NCBI GenBank assembly: GCA_964430245.1
Contig: CAYSEW010000046.1
Coordinates: 1 to 12,395 of the forward strand
DNA from: CAYSEW01 sp964430245
GTDB taxonomy: Bacteria; Bacteroidota; Bacteroidia; Flavobacteriales_D; Parvicellaceae
Direction: 5' to 3'
DNA: 12,395 nt
The notes under the pieces were generated by a model that saw nothing but the letters and a program-made list of their open reading frames with translations, had not been told where the DNA came from and searched no databases. The translations under genes and the position numbers were made by a program. Below are positions 7,633 to 12,395 of this stretch, in pieces (the first letter of the stretch is position 1; every line of letters starts with the position of its first letter).

Positions 7633-8412
7633 TTAATCAGTGTCTAAAGAGAGTCTGGTTAATCCTCTTAACTGTTTAGCAAGTTTATTAAAGTAAAAAG
7701 ACAAAGAGGTTTCCTCTAATGGTATATCTACAGGTATGCTTAGTTCAATTGGAATTGTTGCGTCAACAGCCATTGCCTCGTCAAAAGTAATTAACGCAGA
7801 AGATTTTAAAGGAATTTTTATAGGCACCTTTAGATCTACAGGTATTTTCATTGCTAATCCAACAGGTAATGTGTCAATAATCAACATGTCAATTGGAACT
7901 ACACTATGGACGGGCAATAATTCTTCAAACCCAACTTTTAGATTTTGATTAACGGGTATCTTACCCCTTATAGGGAAGTTCATACCTTTTCCTCCAAATA
8001 TGGACATGTTCATTTTTTGGTCTAAAGGGATGGTGTCATCAACTAGAATATTTACATAATCCGTCACCTTTATGGTTGTATCTAATTTTATATAATCATG
8101 TACTCCAATCTTAAATGGGATCAGAAGATGCTGATCAACTGGAATTTCTGCTCTAAATGGAATTTCTGTTTCTAATAGCATATTAATATTAACTTTTAAC
8201 TCATCCTTAACTGTAATATCAGAGTTTAATGGAATGTTTTCGTTAATTGTTACATTGGTAATAATATGCTGAATTGCCATCTCTTCCATTGTTTTGCCAA
8301 TGTTATCTAATCTTTTATCAGATACGCCTAAGGCAATATATAGAATTACTATAATGACAATTGAAGTCATTAAAGCAATTGAAAGAAATGTAATTATTAA
8401 TTTATTTTTCAC
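7633..8412 (-). CDS. Membrane-anchored periplasmic protein with repeated hydrophobic-Pro-hydrophobic strands, function unknown
   Basis: 259 residues starting at GTG (8412-8410). A TAA lies immediately upstream in frame, so the only other start is Met15, inside the membrane segment; GTG gives a proper Lys-rich n-region. A single hydrophobic segment at about 5-30 is likely an uncleaved anchor with the rest outside the inner membrane. Residues 60-232 contain 16 triads of the form hydrophobic-Pro-hydrophobic (IPL, IPV, IPF, VPI, LPV and similar), often paired as P-x5-P (P85/P91, P147/P153, P167/P173, P191/P197, P221/P227). Residues 85-102 and 147-164 align at a 62-residue offset (P[FI]R[AG][EK]IPV[DN]Q[HN]L), with a third IPLDQ-type copy at 128-132, so the protein grew by internal duplication. 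The pattern suggests regularly repeated beta strands. There is no cysteine and no evident catalytic motif. I do not recognise a named family. It is divergent from the small lipoprotein gene and ends one base from the OmpA-domain gene. Confidence 0.75.
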   Translation of the reverse strand: MKNKLIITFLSIALMTSIVIIVILYIALGVSDKRLDNIGKTMEEMAIQHIITNVTINENIPLNSDITVKDELKVNINMLLETEIPFRAEIPVDQHLLIPFKIGVHDYIKLDTTIKVTDYVNILVDDTIPLDQKMNMSIFGGKGMNFPIRGKIPVNQNLKVGFEELLPVHSVVPIDMLIIDTLPVGLAMKIPVDLKVPIKIPLKSSALITFDEAMAVDATIPIELSIPVDIPLEETSLSFYFNKLAKQLRGLTRLSLDTD

Positions 8413-8525
8413 TTATTGTTAAAAACTGAAAAGTAATAATTTTTTCAATAGAATTATTCATCAGAATTTTTTAGATATTTTAGCACGCTTAATATATATG
8501 TTAAATAGTTATAAAAATTAAATCA
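8413..8525. promoter_or_regulatory. Divergent intergenic region between the Pro-repeat protein and the small lipoprotein
   Basis: A 113-base AT-rich gap between two genes transcribed away from each other, so both promoters should lie here or slightly inside the genes. On the minus strand TACTTTTC (near 8428-8435) matches the Bacteroidota -7 consensus TAnnTTTG at all but the last base, but I find no -33 TTTG at proper distance. The role is inferred mainly from orientation. Confidence 0.35.
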
Positions 8526-9113
8526 ATGAAGAGGTTAAGGTCTTTCACGTTATTTGTAGTAATGATTTTAATTGTTACATCTTGTAGTTTAGAAAATAGT
8601 TTTGTGCAAAAGAGAAAATATCAAAAGGGTTATTATGTTTCAATTGCAAAAAAAAATAAGAGTAATAGCCTGAATAAAGCATCTTCAAAAAAGATGGATG
8701 ATTTAAAAGAATTAAATAATTTACCTGCAATTTCAGAAACAGAAAATAGTTTTTCTCAAAAAAATGAACATGTTACAAAACAGAACAGGGTATTAAAAAA
8801 TGAAGTTGATTCAAAATTAAATAGTAAAGAAAAAAGGCCTAATGAGGTGAATGAAGGATTTGAAATAAACAAAACACTAGCTAATAAATTGAAAGGGGTT
8901 AAGAATTTAAATAGAAAAACAAATAATAATACATCTGCAAAACCATATAAAAGTATGGATGATGATCTTATTAATTTAATTTTAGCAATTGTTTTAGTAA
9001 TAGCAATTATTATGTTGCTAGCTTTTTTAGATGGTCTATTGGGTGGTCTTTTAAGCTTAATCTTACTTATTGTAATAGTAGTATTGTTGTTAAGCTATTT
9101 CGGAATAATATAA
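8526..9113 (+). CDS. Small lipoprotein with KRKYxKGYY motif and C-terminal membrane hairpin, function unknown
   Basis: 195 residues. The signal MKRLRSFTLFVVMILIVTSC has lipobox VTSC with lipidated Cys20. Just after it comes VQKRKYQKGYYVSIAKK (27-43). This fits the K-R-x-Y-x-x-G-Y/F-x-V/I motif that I know from the N-terminus of many small Bacteroidota lipoproteins, some of which end in a YqaE/Pmp3-like membrane module. Residues about 45-143 are hydrophilic, rich in Lys, Asn and Ser, and probably disordered. The C-terminus (148-168 and 171-195) is two very hydrophobic stretches separated by DGLLGG, preceded by SMDDDLINLILAI, which looks like a helical hairpin. A protein with both a lipid anchor and a membrane hairpin could bridge two membranes or sit folded back in one. 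A run of nine A at 8648-8656 lies in the coding region. Function is unknown; lipoprotein status is well supported. Confidence 0.8.
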   Translation: MKRLRSFTLFVVMILIVTSCSLENSFVQKRKYQKGYYVSIAKKNKSNSLNKASSKKMDDLKELNNLPAISETENSFSQKNEHVTKQNRVLKNEVDSKLNSKEKRPNEVNEGFEINKTLANKLKGVKNLNRKTNNNTSAKPYKSMDDDLINLILAIVLVIAIIMLLAFLDGLLGGLLSLILLIVIVVLLLSYFGII

Positions 9114-9116
9114 ATT

Positions 9117-9935
9117 TTAAGGAGAATCTATATTATAGATATTCCCATTTATATCGACAGTTATTTCAGAATCACATTCTCCTTCTCCAAAATCAATATT
9201 TCTTGTATAAAGATTAGCTGGTTGTAATTCTATACTCCCTTTTTTTATCCATTTACATGACATTGAGAACCTTAATGGTGATGTTATGGTTGAAGTGTAA
9301 TCACGCCCATTTCTGTTAATTCCAGAAGATGTTCCTGTAATATCATATTCGTCATCTAAGAATCCAAGTGGACCTTGAGTGTCTTCCCCTATTACCCATT
9401 CTATAATTCTATTACTTTCATATTTAGCTTGGTCACCACTAGGATAGGTGATATTTCCATTAACAATATTCGAAATAAAGTAGGAATGCCCTTCATTATT
9501 AAGCCCTTCATTGGTTAATGTTTTAGTGCCTTCAACCTTATGATTGTTTAGGTAGAATTCATTGGTATTTATTGAAATGGTTGTTCCCGCATCCCTATAT
9601 CTTCCATCCATAATAACAATAAGTTTACCTCTTCTATCAACGCCAAAAACATCAGTGCAGTTTACAGAACCAAAATCAATAGTAATTGTTTTTGGGAAGC
9701 TAGTATCAGGTAATGAGGGATGAATGGTGATGGCAGCACAACTGTTTAAAATAGAGTTACTGCTTTTTTCTAGCTCTTCATTGATAATAACGTCCTCAGT
9801 TACTTTCAATAGGTCATTGAAAGCAATTACTGCAATTGTATTATCCTGACTAGAGGTAGTAGATCTATTGAGTTTGTTTTTTTGACAGGAAATAAAAATG
9901 AATAAAATGATATTAAATAATATATATTTTCTCAT
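9117..9935 (-). CDS. Uncharacterised Bacteroidota lipoprotein with twin IDFGxxxC motifs
   Basis: 272 residues. A short signal (MRKYILFNIILFIFISC) gives lipobox FISC and lipidated Cys17. Four further cysteines (66, 93, 227, 254) could form two disulfides in the periplasm or at the surface. I recognise the pattern of a widespread uncharacterised Bacteroidota lipoprotein family: SCAAITI, FPKTITIDFG, RRGKLIVIMDGRYRDAGT, VEGTKTLTNEG, SNRIIEWVIGEDT, YDITGTSSGINRNGRDYTST, SMSCKW. The motif IDFGxxxC occurs twice (86-93 and 247-254), each near a Cys partner. The mature protein looks all-beta. It lies 40 bases after nadD on the same strand, so it may be the last gene of that operon or have its own promoter in the gap. 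It ends three bases from the convergent small lipoprotein gene. No function is known to me. Confidence 0.82.
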   Translation of the reverse strand: MRKYILFNIILFIFISCQKNKLNRSTTSSQDNTIAVIAFNDLLKVTEDVIINEELEKSSNSILNSCAAITIHPSLPDTSFPKTITIDFGSVNCTDVFGVDRRGKLIVIMDGRYRDAGTTISINTNEFYLNNHKVEGTKTLTNEGLNNEGHSYFISNIVNGNITYPSGDQAKYESNRIIEWVIGEDTQGPLGFLDDEYDITGTSSGINRNGRDYTSTITSPLRFSMSCKWIKKGSIELQPANLYTRNIDFGEGECDSEITVDINGNIYNIDSP

Positions 9936-9975
9936 CGCAAATAACTTTAACTCTTTTATTTCTAAAAGGTTGCAA

Positions 9976-10587
9976 TTACTTTTCGTAAAAATGCATTTCT
10001 TTCACATATTTTGCGACATTACTTGTAAGGAGATAAGTGACATCTTTCTTTTCTTTAATTGCTTTTCTTATAAAACTAGAAGATATTTTCATAATGGGAG
10101 CGTCACAATAAATCACTTTTTCATGTGAGCTTAGGTAATTTCCTGACTGATCTTCTGGTGTTTCATTTTTTTCTTGTTCTGTCAGAATTCTTGGGTAAAC
10201 ATATAGGAAATGTTCATTGATAATTTGATCATGATTTTTCCATTTATGAAACGTTCTTAGATTGTCTTCACCCATGATTAATCCGAATTGATGTGTTGGG
10301 TGTTTCTCTTTAAGATAAGTTAATGTGTTAATAGTGTAAGAAGGAATCGGGAGATCGAATTCAATATTTGATGCTTTCAATTTGGGATTTTCTTCCACAG
10401 CCACTCTTACTAAGGACAACCTGTGATAATCATTAAGCATAGAAGCTTTTTCTTTGAATGGGTTTTGAGGCGAAACTATTAACCAAACTTCATCTAAATT
10501 GGTATAATAAGCCATATAATTAGCAATAACTAAGTGCCCAACATGAATCGGATTAAATGTCCCAAAGTATAACCCTATATTTTTCAT
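9976..10587 (-). CDS. nadD: Nicotinate-nucleotide adenylyltransferase
   Basis: 203 residues, typical length. It transfers AMP from ATP to nicotinate mononucleotide, making deamido-NAD in cytoplasmic NAD synthesis. The nucleotidyltransferase signature GTFNPIHVGHL (9-19) has the catalytic HxxH (His15, His18). SYTINTL (83-89) corresponds to the usual SYTIDTL. MGEDNL (105-110) matches the GxDN motif. ISSSFIRKAI (168-177) is the ISSTxIR phosphate-binding motif. Its ATG overlaps the stop of gmk by four bases (ATGA at 10587-10584), so it is translationally coupled to gmk. Nothing is missing. The family also includes pantetheine-phosphate adenylyltransferase, but the length and the MGEDN and SYTIN motifs favour NadD. 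Confidence 0.96.
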   Translation of the reverse strand: MKNIGLYFGTFNPIHVGHLVIANYMAYYTNLDEVWLIVSPQNPFKEKASMLNDYHRLSLVRVAVEENPKLKASNIEFDLPIPSYTINTLTYLKEKHPTHQFGLIMGEDNLRTFHKWKNHDQIINEHFLYVYPRILTEQEKNETPEDQSGNYLSSHEKVIYCDAPIMKISSSFIRKAIKEKKDVTYLLTSNVAKYVKEMHFYEK

Positions 10588-11168
10588 CCTTTATTTAAGA
10601 AATTTCTAATTAAACTAGCGGCTTCTTTACATGCATTGTCAAGTATGTCATTCATGATTACCTTGTCAAATTCATTCATGTATTCTAATTCCTTTTTAGC
10701 TTTATTAATTCTTTTGTTAAGGTCATTTTCATTTTCAGAATCTCTTAAAACTAATCTTTGTCTAAGTTCTTCAATTGAAGGTGGGCTTATGAAAATAGAT
10801 AATGCTTTATCCTTGAAATGGGTTTTTAAATTAATGCCGCCTTCTACATCAACATCAAAAAGAACATGATTTTTATTATTCCAAATTCTTTGGATCTCAT
10901 TTTTCATTGTGCCATAATAGTTGTTGTTGTAGACTTCTTCCCATTCAATAAATTCATTTGCGATTATTTTTTTTTTAAAATTATCGACAGAAATAAAATA
11001 ATAATCTTTTCCATGAATTTCATTATTTCTTTTGTTTCTAGTGCAAGCAGAAATAGAAAACTCTAGATTCATGTTTCTTTTTAAAAGAGAATGCACGATA
11101 GAAGTTTTGCCTGCACCAGATGGAGCACTAAATATAATTACCTTTCCTGAAAAATCTTTAGTGTTCAT
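10584..11168 (-). CDS. gmk: Guanylate kinase
   Basis: 194 residues, in the normal range. It phosphorylates GMP to GDP with ATP in the cytoplasm, feeding GTP and (p)ppGpp pools. The P-loop APSGAGKTS (15-23) carries Lys21. The GMP-binding block FSISACTRNKRNNEIHGKDY (37-56) has Arg44 and the conserved GxDYxF end; Cys42 sits where Thr is common. EWEEVYNNNYYGT (75-87) and LFDVDVEGGINLK (103-115) complete the GMP site. The lid region carries RQRLVLRDSENENDLNKRI (136-154). The start codon overlaps the stop of the upstream yicC-type gene by one base (TAATG), and the stop overlaps the nadD start. An unbroken run of ten A on the coding strand encodes Lys-Lys-Lys near residues 65-67. Confidence 0.97.
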   Translation of the reverse strand: MNTKDFSGKVIIFSAPSGAGKTSIVHSLLKRNMNLEFSISACTRNKRNNEIHGKDYYFISVDNFKKKIIANEFIEWEEVYNNNYYGTMKNEIQRIWNNKNHVLFDVDVEGGINLKTHFKDKALSIFISPPSIEELRQRLVLRDSENENDLNKRINKAKKELEYMNEFDKVIMNDILDNACKEAASLIRNFLNKG

Positions 11169-12049
11169 TATAGTGCATTTAAGACCTGTTCTTTGATTTT
11201 TTCTAAATGATCCTTCATTAATACAACTAGCTTTTGAATTTCTGTATGATTGGCTTTGGATCCTAAAGTATTTATTTCTCTACCTAACTCTTGAGTAATA
11301 AACCCAAGCTTTTTTCCATTTGGAGCACCTTCATTCATGGTTTCTAAAAAATGATCTAAATGGTTTGAAAGTCGTACTTTTTCTTCTGAAATATCATACT
11401 TCTCCATATAATAAATCAATTCTTGTTCAAACCTATTGTTATCGTAATTTTCTTTGTCCGCAAGAGATTCAAGGTTTTTTTTAATCCTTGTTTTTACAAT
11501 TGATATTCTTTCGCTTTCAAATGATGATACTTTTTCAAGTAATACATTAATCGATTGTATCTGCTTTAGAAGGTCCTTCTCTAGGGAAGATCCTTCACTA
11601 ATTCTGAATTTTGACAATTCAGATATTGAATTTCTGATTAGCTTTTCAATTACTCCCCATTCTTTACTTGATAATTCTTTTTTCTCTGTTTTTAGAACAT
11701 CAGGCATTCTCATAATCAATTGTAAAAAATCAATTTGTTCAGCATTCTTAATAGAGTTGTCCTCAATAATTTTTTGAAATGTTTGGTAATGATTTTTTAC
11801 AGCATTTAAATTAATATGTTGATTTGCCTCAGATTCAGTTAAATCATAATGTATTGTCATCTCAATTTTACCCCTTAATAAGCCCTCAGTAATAATAGTC
11901 CTCATAGTCATATCCTTTGACTTATAGATTTGGGGGAGCTTTAAGCTGATATCTATGAATTTACTGTTAAGGGATCTTATCTCTACAACTATTTTTTTAT
12001 TGTCTATTAAGGCTTCAGCTTTGCCGAACCCTGTCATGGATTGCATCAT
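11168..12049 (-). CDS. yicC: YicC/YloC-family endoribonuclease
   Basis: 293 residues, full length for the family. YicC (E. coli) and YloC (B. subtilis) are single-strand endoribonucleases; YicC is linked to decay of the small RNA RyhB. The N-terminus MMQSMTGFGKAE and the block EIRSLNSKFIDISLKLP (23-39) are the YicC_N hallmark. The middle, about 130-205, is helical and charged. The DUF1732 C-terminus shows EKYDISEEKVRLSNHLDHF (216-234) and GKKLGFITQELGREINTLG followed by SKANHTEIQKLV. Two ATG codons stand in tandem at 12049-12044; either could start translation. It is the first complete gene of the minus-strand operon, 28 bases below the transporter gene and overlapping gmk. The same pairing with gmk (yloC-gmk) is known in Firmicutes, which suggests a conserved functional or expression link. 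Confidence 0.95.
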   Translation of the reverse strand: MMQSMTGFGKAEALIDNKKIVVEIRSLNSKFIDISLKLPQIYKSKDMTMRTIITEGLLRGKIEMTIHYDLTESEANQHINLNAVKNHYQTFQKIIEDNSIKNAEQIDFLQLIMRMPDVLKTEKKELSSKEWGVIEKLIRNSISELSKFRISEGSSLEKDLLKQIQSINVLLEKVSSFESERISIVKTRIKKNLESLADKENYDNNRFEQELIYYMEKYDISEEKVRLSNHLDHFLETMNEGAPNGKKLGFITQELGREINTLGSKANHTEIQKLVVLMKDHLEKIKEQVLNAL

Positions 12050-12077
12050 TCTTAATTTTTTTTCAAAAGTATAAAAA

Positions 12078-12395
12078 TTAGGTACTTCTTAAAGAAGGTA
12101 TGCTTACCAAATATACACCCATAAAAATTGCGGAGCTGCTTATGATCATATTTATATCAAGAGATTCGTCATTTGCTAAAAGGGCAAAAATAGCTGTTAA
12201 AATGGGCTGAAGATAAATATACGAGCTTACAACAGTAGGGCTAACTCGTTTAATTCCATATATATTTAGTAGATAACAGAAAAAAGTAGTAAATACGATT
12301 ACAAGAGTAATTTTAAAAATAATATTATCTGGCATATTTAGATCGATACTGCCTATTTGAGGTATGCCAAATGGTATTACAAATAAAAGTCCAAA
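12078..12395 (-). CDS. EamA-family (drug/metabolite transporter superfamily) permease, C-terminal fragment cut by window edge
   Basis: The frame stays open to the right edge (FGLLFVIPFGIPQIGS... reading inward), so the 105 residues seen are the C-terminal third of a protein that would normally be about 280-300 residues. Three hydrophobic segments are visible. The block YGIKRVSPTVVSSYIYLQPI followed by a loop with NDESLD and then SSAIFMGVYLVS is the classic end of the second EamA repeat (consensus rlsPtxvsxyxyLqPv ... gE.l ... GvxLIxxGvyL). These are inner-membrane exporters or importers of small metabolites; the substrate cannot be told. A Met codon at 12335 lies inside the protein and is not the start. 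It sits 28 bases upstream of the yicC-type gene on the same strand and may share its transcript. Confidence 0.85.
   Translation of the reverse strand, partial: FGLLFVIPFGIPQIGSIDLNMPDNIIFKITLVIVFTTFFCYLLNIYGIKRVSPTVVSSYIYLQPILTAIFALLANDESLDINMIISSSAIFMGVYLVSIPSLRST

Noticed and set aside
7736..7948. A 70-codon plus-strand frame within the Pro-repeat gene.
   Set aside because: The minus-strand frame has a membrane anchor, a protein-level repeat and family-like regularity; the plus-strand frame is its shadow.
11454..11777. A 107-codon open frame on the plus strand opposite the yicC-type gene.
   Set aside because: It lies wholly antisense to a well-conserved gene and its translation resembles no protein family; an open frame by chance.
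1..12395. Possible tRNA, rRNA, CRISPR array, insertion sequence, attachment site or defence system.
   Set aside because: Reading both strands I found no cloverleaf-like sequence, no spaced direct repeats, no transposase or integrase motifs, and no toxin-antitoxin or restriction gene.

Overview
The window is ordinary-looking chromosomal DNA from a member of the Bacteroidota. Evidence: the DNA is very AT-rich, there are no strong Shine-Dalgarno sites, several short-signal lipoproteins are present, there is a giant outer-membrane beta-barrel protein of a Bacteroidota-type family, and a YicC - Gmk - NadD gene run is present. I cannot place it below phylum; a marine Flavobacteriia or Cytophagia relative is a guess. 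I see no mobile element, CRISPR array, rRNA, tRNA or prophage gene, and no non-coding stretch longer than about 150 bases.

Layout. The window opens inside lepA (elongation factor 4, plus strand; the GTPase domain lies off the left edge). Its stop codon abuts the stop codon of a convergent minus-strand gene for an outer-membrane beta-barrel protein of about 1150 residues. Across a 125-base divergent gap lie two plus-strand lipoprotein genes: a family-5 (OppA/DppA-type) peptide-binding protein, and an OmpA-domain lipoprotein with a coiled coil. The latter converges on a minus-strand gene for a membrane-anchored periplasmic protein full of hydrophobic-Pro-hydrophobic repeats, which I cannot assign to a named family. 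Divergent from that is a small lipoprotein with a C-terminal membrane hairpin. It converges on the last member of a minus-strand run reading, in transcription order: EamA-family transporter (cut by the right edge), YicC-type endoribonuclease, guanylate kinase (gmk), nicotinate-nucleotide adenylyltransferase (nadD), and a Cys-rich lipoprotein of unknown role. The yicC/gmk and gmk/nadD junctions overlap by 1 and 4 bases, so these three are almost certainly one operon.

How the genes fit together. Two housekeeping blocks (lepA on the left; yicC-gmk-nadD, covering RNA turnover, GMP to GDP, and NAD synthesis, on the right) flank about 9 kb of cell-envelope genes. Four of these envelope genes encode lipoproteins with a Cys at residue 17 or 20, one encodes a large outer-membrane barrel and one a single-pass anchored repeat protein. 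Nothing in the sequence ties the envelope genes into one pathway.

No clear new multi-gene system is present. The best leads are the Pro-repeat protein (7633-8412), the large barrel family with an acidic calcium-loop-like motif (1180-4623), and the twin IDFGxxxC lipoprotein (9117-9935).
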